Of a DNA stretch of 42,269 bases, positions 29,449-36,969 are shown piece by piece. The position numbers and the translations under genes are program-made. Under the pieces are notes generated by a model, which ran no database searches, was not told the origin of the DNA, and saw only the letters and a list, made by a program, of their open reading frames with translations. Origin of the DNA: Thermosipho sp. (in: thermotogales) (lineage in GTDB: Bacteria > Thermotogota > Thermotogae > Thermotogales > Fervidobacteriaceae); assembly GCA_017656335.1 (NCBI GenBank), contig JACDOA010000010.1, forward strand, positions 1 through 42,269, read 5' to 3'. The first letter of the stretch is position 1, and every line of letters begins with the position of its first letter.

Positions 29449-31242
29449 TTAAATTTCATATTCTTCAAGAAGTTGTTTTCCTTTTTCTTCTACAAATTGT
29501 TTTATATAGAGATTGTAATAATAGTCTCTCTTTTTCATCAGATTTTCGTGATTTCCTTCCTCTAAAATTTTTCCATCTTTTATCACCAGAATTCTATGTG
29601 CATTTCTTATAGTCGATAGTCTATGGGCAATTACAAAACTTGTTCTTCCATACAAAACTTTCATTATTGCATCTTGAATTAAATGCTCTGTGTATGCATC
29701 AACAGAAGATGTTGCTTCATCAAGAATGAAAATTTTTGGATCGGCAATTACAGCTCTTGCAAGAGAAATTAACTGTCTTTGACCAGTTGATAGTTTTGAA
29801 CCGCCTTCTCCTACATCTGTATTGTATCCATTTTCAAGATTCATTATAAAGTCATGTGCATTAACTAGTTTTGCTGCATTTATTATTTCATCCATAGTTG
29901 CATCAAGCCTTCCGTATCTTATATTTTCAGCAACTGTTCCACTAAACAAGTGAGGAGTTTGAAGTACATATCCAAGATTTGAGCGAAGTTTTTTTAATGG
30001 TATATTTCTATAATCAATACCATCAATATATATTACTCCTTTGACAGGTTCGTAAAATCTTCCAACAAGATTGACTATTGTAGATTTTCCAGAACCTGTT
30101 TCACCTACTAAGGCAATTACTTCTCCTTTTTTGACTTTTAGATTAAAGTTTTTAAGTACATAATCACCTTCTTTGTATTTAAAAAATACGTTTTTAAATT
30201 CGATTTCTCCTTGAATTTCAATATCAACGTTTTCTTTTGCTTCATCTTTAATGTCTGATTTTGTATCAAGTAGATCAAGCACTCTTTCAGCAGCAGCTTG
30301 AGCAGAAACTAAATCAGCGATTACTCTGGCTATTTCTCTAATTGGTTCAAAAAATTGTATTGAATAATTAATAAATGCAACAAGGGTACCAAAGGAAATA
30401 AGACCAGCGTAAACCCAATTTCCGCCAAAATAGATAATTGATGCTGTAGTAATACTTCCAATACTCATAACTATAGGTGTATAAGTAGAAGATAATACAG
30501 CAGCTTTTATCGAAGATCTTTTCATTTCCTCAGTTTGAGCTTTTAATTCTTCAATATGTTGCTCTTCAACTGAAAGTATTTTTGTAGTTTTAGCTCCCAT
30601 AATCCCTTCGTTAAATGTACCTGTTATTTCAGAATTTAATTTTCTAACTTTCCTATATTGCCTGAGAATTTTATTCTGAAAATATAAACTTATTAGAAAC
30701 AAAACTGGAATAGCAAGAATAATAAAAAGACCCAGTTTCCAGTTAAGAATTAATAAGTAAATAAAAATAAATAGCATAGTTGAAAAACCCCATATAATAT
30801 CAGTTAACCCCCAGGCAAGTACATTTGTTACTTTTCTTATATCTGACATCAATCTTGCCATTAAAAAACCCGTCTGAGTTGTGTCATAAAATGATAATGA
30901 TAATTCTTGCAATTTTTCAAATCCTGCCTTTCTTATATCATGTGCAAGATACGTTTCTATTTTAACTGCAAAGAAAATTAATAAAAAGACGTTTAAAGCC
31001 TGGATGCCAATTATAGTTAGAAAAATTATTATAAATTTGTGAAATCCTTGCAAGGATTTTGGTACAACGTAATTATCAATTGCATATTTAGTTAAATACG
31101 GAAAAGTTGCATCTATTGCACCAACTATAAGCATTACTGTTATTAAACCAAGCAAATGATATCTATATGGGTAGATAAATGATATAAACTTTTTCCAGAG
31201 TCTAAAATTTATTTTTGATTTATATTCTTTTTCTTGTGCCAT
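29449..31242 (-). CDS. ABC exporter half-transporter, catalytic-site subunit (BmrD/TM288-like)
   Basis: 597 aa: six membrane helices (about 25-320) followed by a nucleotide-binding domain. Walker A is GETGSGKST, the signature is LSTGQRQ (Thr for the usual Gly), Walker B is IFILDEATSSVD with the catalytic Glu kept, and the H-loop is IAHRLST. Its partner upstream lacks that Glu but has a perfect LSGGQ. So the pair forms one normal and one degenerate ATP site, as in BmrCD, LmrCD or TM287/288. The complex is expected to export drugs or lipids at the inner membrane. SD AGGTGAAAGGAA; it starts 20 nt after the partner's stop. Confidence 0.92.
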   Translation of the reverse strand: MAQEKEYKSKINFRLWKKFISFIYPYRYHLLGLITVMLIVGAIDATFPYLTKYAIDNYVVPKSLQGFHKFIIIFLTIIGIQALNVFLLIFFAVKIETYLAHDIRKAGFEKLQELSLSFYDTTQTGFLMARLMSDIRKVTNVLAWGLTDIIWGFSTMLFIFIYLLILNWKLGLFIILAIPVLFLISLYFQNKILRQYRKVRKLNSEITGTFNEGIMGAKTTKILSVEEQHIEELKAQTEEMKRSSIKAAVLSSTYTPIVMSIGSITTASIIYFGGNWVYAGLISFGTLVAFINYSIQFFEPIREIARVIADLVSAQAAAERVLDLLDTKSDIKDEAKENVDIEIQGEIEFKNVFFKYKEGDYVLKNFNLKVKKGEVIALVGETGSGKSTIVNLVGRFYEPVKGVIYIDGIDYRNIPLKKLRSNLGYVLQTPHLFSGTVAENIRYGRLDATMDEIINAAKLVNAHDFIMNLENGYNTDVGEGGSKLSTGQRQLISLARAVIADPKIFILDEATSSVDAYTEHLIQDAIMKVLYGRTSFVIAHRLSTIRNAHRILVIKDGKILEEGNHENLMKKRDYYYNLYIKQFVEEKGKQLLEEYEI

Positions 31243-31262
31243 TTCCTTTCACCTCGCACTGT

Positions 31263-33050
31263 CTATTCAGATTCTTTTTTGATAAGCGATTGTATTTTCC
31301 ATACTTTTTTGTACAGACCATCTTGATTTATTAATTCTTTATGAGTTCCAATATTGGTGACAACACCTTTTTCAAGAACTATTATCAAATCAGCATCTTT
31401 AACACTTGAAATCCTGTGAGAAATCAATATTGTTGTTCTTTCTTTACTTTTTTCTTTAAGTTCCTGCCTTATTTTCTCTTCTGTCTCAGTATCTACAGCA
31501 CTTAAAGAATCATCAAAAATTAAAATAGGAAATTCCTTTATTATAGTTCTTGCAATAGTTAATCTTTGTCTTTGACCACCTGATAAAGTAACTCCCTTTT
31601 CACCTATAAGTGTTTCATATGAATTTTCAAATTGTGTAATGTCGTCGTGAACTGCAGCAATTTTTGCGGATTCAATTACTTCCTCATCTTTTGCTTTGAT
31701 TTTAGTGATTTTGATATTTTCTTTTACTGTTTTTGAAAAAAGAAAAGCTTCCTGTGGAACAACGCCTATATTTTTTCTCAAAGTTTTTTTGGATATGTTT
31801 TTCAATTCAATTCCATCAATTGTAATTGAACCCGCATCGTAGTCGTATAATCTTAAAAGCAATGATATAATAGTACTTTTACCAGAACCGGTAGAGCCAA
31901 AAAATGCAACTGTTTGTCCGTGTTTTATTTTAAAAGATACACCTTTTAAAATTGGCTTATCTTTTGTATATCCAAACCAGACATCTTTAAAAACAATGTC
32001 ACCCTTTAATTTAATATCGCTTAGTCCTGATTCCACATCTTCTTTTTCTTCACTTAATATCTCATTTATCCTTTTTAGTGAAACTTTCATTTTACCAAGA
32101 TCAGAAAAAATTCTTCCCAATTGTCTTATAGGCCATAGTAGCATACCTATGTAACTTGAAAATGCAACTAAAGTACCAATAGTTATCTCCTGCCTTATTG
32201 CAAAATATGAACCAATAACGATAACTATTAATATTTGAGTTAAGCTAATAAGGTCAGATAATGACCAGAATTTTGCAAAAGTCAAACCTAAATTAAAATC
32301 AAGATTCCTATATTTTCGATTTCTATTATTAAATTTTTCTTTTTCATAATCTTCCCTTGCAAAAGCTTTTACCACTCGAACTCCTGTTATATTTTCCTGC
32401 AGTACTGTCGAAAGTGCTGCTTCTGCCTCATCTGCAAGTTTAAATTGTTTTTGAACCTTTTTAAAAAAATAGTATGTAAGTAGGAATGACACTGGAATTG
32501 TAATCATTGATATTAGAGCCATTTTCAAATTCATGCTAATCATGACGTATGTAATCATTCCTGTTAAAAATATTGTCCTTCCTATTTCAACAAACTGGTT
32601 AACAACAAAATTTCTCACAGTCTCAACATCAGATGTACACCTTTGAATAACATCACCAGATTGGTATTTAGAATAAAAGTAGTAGTCTGATTTTAATATT
32701 GTGGAGTAAAGTTCATCTTTTAGTCTTTTTGAAAGAGTTTCAGATGCTTCACTTGCAAACCTTCCTCTAAGATACATGAAAACACCGTTAAAAATGCTTA
32801 GAAGAATTATAATTAAAGCGGCAATAAATAGCTTTCCAGATACAGTATCTTGGAAATGAGATAAAGAGAAAATATAATTAATCCACTTTGATTCTATTGG
32901 CTTTTGACCAATAATAGAATCAACTGTTGTTTTGATAATAAGTGGTAAGATTACTGTAATTATTGAAGATACAATAGTTGATAAAATTGCAAAAAAGTAT
33001 ATTAATCTTTTACCTTTCATATATTTACCGATTAAATAGAAATTGTTCAT
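31263..33050 (-). CDS. ABC exporter half-transporter, degenerate-site subunit (BmrC/TM287-like)
   Basis: 595 aa: membrane domain (about 10-325) plus ATPase. Walker A is GSTGSGKST and the signature LSGGQRQRLTIAR is canonical. Walker B reads ILIFDDSLSAVD, with Asp where the catalytic Glu should be, which marks the degenerate member of a heterodimeric exporter. The start is ATG 33050 (SD AAAGGGGG); the open frame continues upstream into the terminator hairpin and should be ignored. It is the first structural gene behind a leader-peptide attenuator, so its expression is probably conditional. Confidence 0.92.
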   Translation of the reverse strand: MNNFYLIGKYMKGKRLIYFFAILSTIVSSIITVILPLIIKTTVDSIIGQKPIESKWINYIFSLSHFQDTVSGKLFIAALIIILLSIFNGVFMYLRGRFASEASETLSKRLKDELYSTILKSDYYFYSKYQSGDVIQRCTSDVETVRNFVVNQFVEIGRTIFLTGMITYVMISMNLKMALISMITIPVSFLLTYYFFKKVQKQFKLADEAEAALSTVLQENITGVRVVKAFAREDYEKEKFNNRNRKYRNLDFNLGLTFAKFWSLSDLISLTQILIVIVIGSYFAIRQEITIGTLVAFSSYIGMLLWPIRQLGRIFSDLGKMKVSLKRINEILSEEKEDVESGLSDIKLKGDIVFKDVWFGYTKDKPILKGVSFKIKHGQTVAFFGSTGSGKSTIISLLLRLYDYDAGSITIDGIELKNISKKTLRKNIGVVPQEAFLFSKTVKENIKITKIKAKDEEVIESAKIAAVHDDITQFENSYETLIGEKGVTLSGGQRQRLTIARTIIKEFPILIFDDSLSAVDTETEEKIRQELKEKSKERTTILISHRISSVKDADLIIVLEKGVVTNIGTHKELINQDGLYKKVWKIQSLIKKESE

Positions 33051-33067
33051 GTGTTTACCCCCTTTAA

Positions 33068-33103
33068 ATAAAAAAACTCCACGAGTGGACAACCCGTGGA
33101 GTT
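33068..33103 (-). terminator. Attenuator terminator ahead of the heterodimeric ABC operon
   Basis: Minus-strand stem: AACTCCACG (33103-33095) with CGTGGAGTT (33083-33075), 9 bp, 11-nt loop, then seven Ts. It sits between the leader peptide and the first ABC gene, 18 nt before its ATG. The loop contains GGTTGTCC (33094-33087), complementary to a segment in the leader. A terminator this strong before the first gene means transcription must be released by some signal. Confidence 0.88.
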
Positions 33104-33128
33104 CGTTATATCAAAAATAAATTAAGAA

Positions 33129-33212
33129 CTATTTGCGTAGCATTTTAACCCCGGAAAGGTTGCCCAATAAATAGATATTTAGTTTTCTTGATTTAGATAT
33201 TCTTATTCTCAT
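33129..33212 (-). CDS. Leader peptide of ABC operon 1 (27 aa)
   Basis: A 28-codon frame from ATG 33212 to TAG 33131-33129, too short for usual gene callers. SD AGGAGGG with 8-nt spacing is as good as any in the window. The peptide begins MRIRISKSRKLN and ends KMLRK; it is very basic. Residues 2-4 are Arg-Ile-Arg, the +X+ pattern that causes macrolide-dependent stalling in ErmD-type leader peptides. The nucleotides of Gly17-Asn18-Leu19 form GGGCAACC, which can pair either with GGTTGTCC between the SD and ATG or with the same octamer in the terminator loop. A regulatory peptide, translated in cis, is the best explanation. Confidence 0.75.
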   Translation of the reverse strand: MRIRISKSRKLNIYLLGNLSGVKMLRK

Positions 33213-33253
33213 TGGACAACCCTCCTTTTCAATCAGATTTTTAAGATGGAATT

Positions 33254-33282
33254 AGTGTATCATTATTTTAAAAATGTGTCAA
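33254..33282 (-). promoter_or_regulatory. Promoter of ABC operon 1
   Basis: Minus-strand TTGACA (33282-33277) and TACACT (33259-33254) with exactly 17 nt between. The predicted start is about 35 nt before the leader peptide ATG, so the whole attenuator is transcribed. Confidence 0.8.
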
Positions 33283-33402
33283 CGATAAATTTAGTTGTAA
33301 ATAAATTGTAAAATAATCTTAAAGTTAAAAAGTTGTTTTTGATATAGTTACGCCCCTTTTCAAAAACAGTGGGTATATTAAAAAAATATAGCCATTCCTT
33401 TT

Positions 33403-33801
33403 TCAACACATATTGCGAGAAGAGTATAGCTGTTTGCACAAGTCTTTACATCTTTTTATCCACCATTTTTTATATTGGTTGTGTGAAATAATTTTTAAAT
33501 GTGATATATTACTTATTTTTTCATTTTTGCACCAGTTTATACAGATTAAATAAAGTTCCCAATCAAGTTCTTCTGTTTCCCATACTACTTTGATTTTCTT
33601 AAATCCCATTTTCCAGAGGGCAAATGCTCTTGTGTGTCCATCTGTATAGAAAATAATATTATCAATTTGTTTAACAGGTATTGGTTCGATGTTGTTAACA
33701 CCATTATTTCTTATGTATTTTATTACATTTTTAAGTTTTTCTTTTGAAATATAAAGTTGACTTGGCATTACTTTGTCAATATCAAGGTAGAAGTAATTCA
33801 T
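33403..33801 (-). CDS. ParB/sulfiredoxin-like nuclease-fold protein
   Basis: 132 aa. The N-terminal 90 residues match the ParB-N / sulfiredoxin superfamily: a strand-helix start (YLDIDKVMPSQLYISKEKL), IEPIPVKQIDNIIFYTDGHTRAFALWKMG with the characteristic DGHTRA box, then IKVVWE. No partner ParA, no DNA-binding HTH and no centromere-like repeats are seen, so this is not a chromosome-segregation ParB. Stand-alone members are uncharacterised; some ParB-like proteins have nuclease, CTPase or kinase activity. It has GGGGGC as a modest SD and lies between the two attenuator-controlled ABC operons. Function unknown. Confidence 0.75.
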   Translation of the reverse strand: MNYFYLDIDKVMPSQLYISKEKLKNVIKYIRNNGVNNIEPIPVKQIDNIIFYTDGHTRAFALWKMGFKKIKVVWETEELDWELYLICINWCKNEKISNISHLKIISHNQYKKWWIKRCKDLCKQLYSSRNMC

Positions 33802-33920
33802 ATAAATGCCCCCATGTTTATAAATATTTTTTACTAGAATTTATTTGTTTTTCATTTTTAATCATATTATATAACAACTTTTTCTTTCTTCTAAAATCTG
33901 TTGGTTGATTGTTATTTTGA

Positions 33921-34856
33921 TTATCCTACAATTTCTTCAAGTTGTCTTGCAGCAGTTATACCTGAACGTATGTTATCCCATATTCCAATTGAAGTAAATA
34001 ATTGATATCTAATTAATGTAAATAAATTTAAAAGAGCGTAGAATGTACCAGCATTACCTAAAATTATTCCACGGTATATAACAAAGAGATAGAATGCTGC
34101 AGAAATAAAATCTCTAATGGAGAAACTCAAAATAGCATCAATAAAGTATAATCTTTTTTTGTATTTCCAAAAGGAATCTGTTCTTTTTTGAAAAAGGTTT
34201 ATTTCAAAATCGTATGCTTCAAATAGTTGTATTTCTTCTTTTCCTTTAAACATATCTGCAACGTATGATTTAATTTCTAAAAATTGATCTTTTACTACTT
34301 TTGCGTGCTTATAGTAGTAATTATTTGCTACCCACAAAGAAAGTAAAATTAAGATAGCAAATAATACCATGGATAATCCTGAAATATGATCAAGCGTATA
34401 AATAGTAATCATGTAAAATGCTATTTTAAATGCAAATACAAGCCCACCTGAGTTATCGTAATCAGCTATTATGTATAATAAATTTTCAGTTGTTCTTAAA
34501 GAAACTTCAGAGTAAAACGCTGGAGTTTTTCTGGAAAAATCAACAAAATCTTTATTCATAACTTTTTTATAGCAATATTCACCAAGATATTTTAAATATC
34601 GACCTTTGGTAAAAGATACAAATCCTCCACCAAGAGTATATAAAATATGACTTGATAAAACTGCTATTACTAATATTAAACTATTTAGAAAAAATTTATT
34701 ATCCATAGAGATAGCATAGTTTATTACATTTTTACTCAAAATATTGCTATATGAGATAATTAAACTTGAAAATATTCCGAAAATGTTCATTAAAAAAACC
34801 ATGTTGACTACCTTTTTAGGGACTTTTGAAAAAAGCCATTTTATCATTTTTGTCAT
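33921..34856 (-). CDS. ABC exporter membrane subunit without ATPase domain (second of pair)
   Basis: 311 aa with about six membrane helices in the pattern of a type-IV ABC exporter domain. The coupling-helix-like segment around FKGKEEIQLFEAYDFEINLF is visible. The protein ends at ARQLEEIVG, exactly where the linker to the ATPase starts in fused exporters, so the ATPase is naturally separate. Its ATG overlaps the stop of the ATPase gene by 4 nt (ATGA). With the other membrane subunit it should form the channel. Confidence 0.82.
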   Translation of the reverse strand: MTKMIKWLFSKVPKKVVNMVFLMNIFGIFSSLIISYSNILSKNVINYAISMDNKFFLNSLILVIAVLSSHILYTLGGGFVSFTKGRYLKYLGEYCYKKVMNKDFVDFSRKTPAFYSEVSLRTTENLLYIIADYDNSGGLVFAFKIAFYMITIYTLDHISGLSMVLFAILILLSLWVANNYYYKHAKVVKDQFLEIKSYVADMFKGKEEIQLFEAYDFEINLFQKRTDSFWKYKKRLYFIDAILSFSIRDFISAAFYLFVIYRGIILGNAGTFYALLNLFTLIRYQLFTSIGIWDNIRSGITAARQLEEIVG

Positions 34857-35596
34857 AAAACATCATCCTCTCTAAATTTTTCCGTTAATTCCTGTTCTGC
34901 TCTGAAAAATTGTTTTAAAAGACTTTCATTTGAATGTTCATGATATTTTCCTTTTTCAACAATTTTTCCATTTTCAAGTACTGCAAATTCATCGGTTAAT
35001 GAAAGAATGCTAAATCTATGAGATATTAAAATAAGTGTTTTATCTTTAACAAATTCTTTTATATTTTCAATAACCTCTTTTTCTACAAGTTTGTCCACAC
35101 CTTCAAGTGGTTCATCGAGAATAATAAGTTCTGGATTTCTTAATAACAGTCTTGCAAGTGCTATTCTTGTTCGTTCACCACCTGATATATAACTTCCATC
35201 ACTTCCAAGAATGGTATCAAGTGTTCTTGTCTTTATGAACTTTTTTAGGCCAGCTTTTTCAAGAGCTTCATGCATTTCTTTATCTGTTGCTACAGGATTT
35301 GCAATAAGGAGGTTGTCTCTTAAAGATCTATTAAATATATGTGCTCTTTGACTTAAAACCCCAAGAATCTTGTACCAATTCTTAAATTCTGATAGAGGCT
35401 TTTCATTTACCATTATCTTTCCAGAATGTGGAGTTATATACTTTAAAATAAGCCTTATCAAAGTGGTTTTCCCTTCACCACTTGATCCTACTATTGCTAG
35501 TTTTTCACTGCGATTTATCTCTAAATTAAAATTATTCAGAATTTTTCTTCCTTCATATTCAAAAGTTACATTTATAAATTCAAGTTTTTCAAACAT
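34853..35596 (-). CDS. Stand-alone ABC ATPase of the split exporter
   Basis: 247 aa, a complete nucleotide-binding domain: A-loop FEYEGRKIL, Walker A GSSGEGKTT, Q-loop VLSQRAHIFN, signature ISGGERTRIALAR, Walker B LIILDEPLEGVD with catalytic Glu, and H-loop LISHRFS. The sequence is exporter-type (close to CydCD/MsbA-like domains), although it is encoded alone as in importers. The gene lies between the two membrane subunits; one ATPase presumably acts as homodimer with two different membrane proteins. SD AAGGAGGAG. Confidence 0.9.
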   Translation of the reverse strand: MFEKLEFINVTFEYEGRKILNNFNLEINRSEKLAIVGSSGEGKTTLIRLILKYITPHSGKIMVNEKPLSEFKNWYKILGVLSQRAHIFNRSLRDNLLIANPVATDKEMHEALEKAGLKKFIKTRTLDTILGSDGSYISGGERTRIALARLLLRNPELIILDEPLEGVDKLVEKEVIENIKEFVKDKTLILISHRFSILSLTDEFAVLENGKIVEKGKYHEHSNESLLKQFFRAEQELTEKFREDDVL

Positions 35597-35597
35597 A

Positions 35598-36551
35598 TTA
35601 TTTCTCCTCCTTTAAATACTCATTATACGCAACTTTTGCTCTTGCAATTGCCCATGAAATATAATCAGTATCTTGAATATATACCTTTGAGTAGTCAAGC
35701 ACTCTTTCAGTATAAACAAGAAGCATTATAGCTTTTCCAGCAGAAAGATTTCCAGAAAAGACCTGAAATCCTAGTAGAAAAGTAATAATAGGTATGGTTA
35801 AAATTGATATTAATTCATATGTGAAACCAAATCGAATTTCAACTTTTCCATATAAATCGTATGATTTTTTCAACCTGGTTAGTGCTTCTGATATCCAAGT
35901 AAAGGTGATGGGAAGTGTTTCATAACTTTTGATATCTTCGTATCCAGAGTATAAATCAGAAAATGTTTCAGAAACATCATATTCTGCTTCGTTCATTTTG
36001 TTTGCAGCTTGTTCTTCAACTTTCATTTTTTTATTACTTGATATCCACATGAAGATAAATCCCAGTATTGCAATAACTCCTGCCTCCCATTCATTGAGAA
36101 TTATCATACTAATGGAGAGAAACATCATAATTGGTACAATTAAAACGTAAAGTGTAAAATTTCTATAAAAAAATTCAAAAATGTGTTGAAAACTAAATAT
36201 TTTATCCATTTCTTTTTCTGGAATGAAATTGTTATCTTTTCTTTTTAATGCATTTGATATTGCTCTTTTAAACAAATACTTTGGTGCCTCTACCGTTGAA
36301 AAGATTCTTCTTGTCGTTCCACTTATTTGGTTTAAGATAACTCTCGCTAAATAGATAAGAGTGAAAATATAGAAAAAGTTTAAAAGTATAGGTTTACCAA
36401 AGTTATCCACAATTTTTCCTAGAAAAATAGGAAGAATAAAAGATAAAAACATAGATGTAATATAGGAAATATCGATAAAAAGTTTTTTGATAAAAAGAGA
36501 AGTTGGAAGAATCCTGTGAAATAAAATAAAATATTTGTAAAGGTCCTTCAT
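35598..36551 (-). CDS. ABC exporter membrane subunit without ATPase domain (first of pair)
   Basis: 317 aa, about six membrane helices of the ABC exporter type (LPIFLGKIVDNFGKPILLNFF near the first loop; YSGYEDIKSYETLPITF near the coupling helix; GKAIMLLVYTERVLDY near helix 6). It stops at NEYLKEEK, before any ATPase. First gene of the three-gene operon membrane-ATPase-membrane. ATG 36551 has TGGAGGGA 6 nt upstream and lies 34 nt past an attenuator terminator. Confidence 0.82.
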   Translation of the reverse strand: MKDLYKYFILFHRILPTSLFIKKLFIDISYITSMFLSFILPIFLGKIVDNFGKPILLNFFYIFTLIYLARVILNQISGTTRRIFSTVEAPKYLFKRAISNALKRKDNNFIPEKEMDKIFSFQHIFEFFYRNFTLYVLIVPIMMFLSISMIILNEWEAGVIAILGFIFMWISSNKKMKVEEQAANKMNEAEYDVSETFSDLYSGYEDIKSYETLPITFTWISEALTRLKKSYDLYGKVEIRFGFTYELISILTIPIITFLLGFQVFSGNLSAGKAIMLLVYTERVLDYSKVYIQDTDYISWAIARAKVAYNEYLKEEK

Positions 36552-36584
36552 CTAAAATCCCTCCATTTCTAGAAAAATTTGCAA

Positions 36585-36611
36585 CAAAAAAGCCCCGGCA
36601 ACCCGGGGCTT
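36585..36611 (-). terminator. Attenuator terminator ahead of the split ABC operon
   Basis: Minus-strand stem AAGCCCCGG (36611-36603) / CCGGGGCTT (36598-36590), 9 bp, GTTG loop, then a T-run to 36585. It is very GC-rich for this genome. GGTTGCCG spans the loop and both inner stem ends, and is complementary to CGGCAACC in the leader, so pairing with the leader would break the hairpin. Confidence 0.9.
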
Positions 36612-36730
36612 ATTACTTTCAACCAGAAACTGAAAAACACCTAAGCATTGTGCTTGTAAAAATAAATTATATAAAACAAACAATGGAAAAAATATTCCAT
36701 TATTTATTGGTTGCCGTAGTATGTTCAGTG

Positions 36731-36766
36731 TTAAATTGTCTCAGAAAATATCCTTATCTTTCTCAT
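36731..36766 (-). CDS. Leader peptide of ABC operon 2 (11 aa, MRKIRIFSETI)
   Basis: ATG 36766 to TAA 36733-36731, with the SD GGGAGGT spaced 7 nt. The peptide MRKIRIFSETI resembles the start of the other leader (MRIRIS): both have Arg2 and an Ile-Arg-Ile core. Lys3-Ile4-Arg5 is a +X+ motif. CGGCAACC, complementary to the terminator, lies 14 nt after the stop codon (36716-36709). Short ORFs with good SDs occur by chance, but the shared position, sequence and terminator pairing argue for a regulatory peptide. Confidence 0.7.
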   Translation of the reverse strand: MRKIRIFSETI

Positions 36767-36804
36767 CTTTTTTACCTCCCGAATATGAAATAAACATCGC
36801 GAAA

Positions 36805-36833
36805 ATAATAACATACAAAAAGATTATTGTCAA
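36805..36833 (-). promoter_or_regulatory. Promoter of ABC operon 2
   Basis: Minus-strand TTGACA (36833-36828), 17-nt spacer, TATTAT (36810-36805). Same -35 hexamer and spacing as the promoter of ABC operon 1. It places the start about 30-35 nt before the leader peptide. Confidence 0.82.
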
Positions 36834-36969
36834 TTTTAATTATTTTTTTGGAATCATTTATGAGATATTAATTTGATTAAAAGTAATAAATATAAAGGAG
36901 ACAATAAGTGAATAATTTTGTAAAGATAAATAAGGACTAATATTTTATTTTTTGTAACATGAATTGTCA

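Noticed and set aside
33051-33092. Upstream extension of the first ABC gene (MSTRGVFLFKGG...)
   Set aside because: It translates the 3' arm of the attenuator terminator and its T-run; the SD AAAGGGGG supports ATG 33050.
33068-33290. Metabolite riboswitch ahead of the ABC operon
   Set aside because: The leader is largely taken up by a well-initiated ORF and I recognise no known aptamer motif; a peptide-based attenuator fits better, though a small aptamer cannot be fully excluded.
33403-33801. Chromosome-partition ParB
   Set aside because: Only the N-terminal fold is present; no HTH, no ParA and no parS-like repeats nearby.
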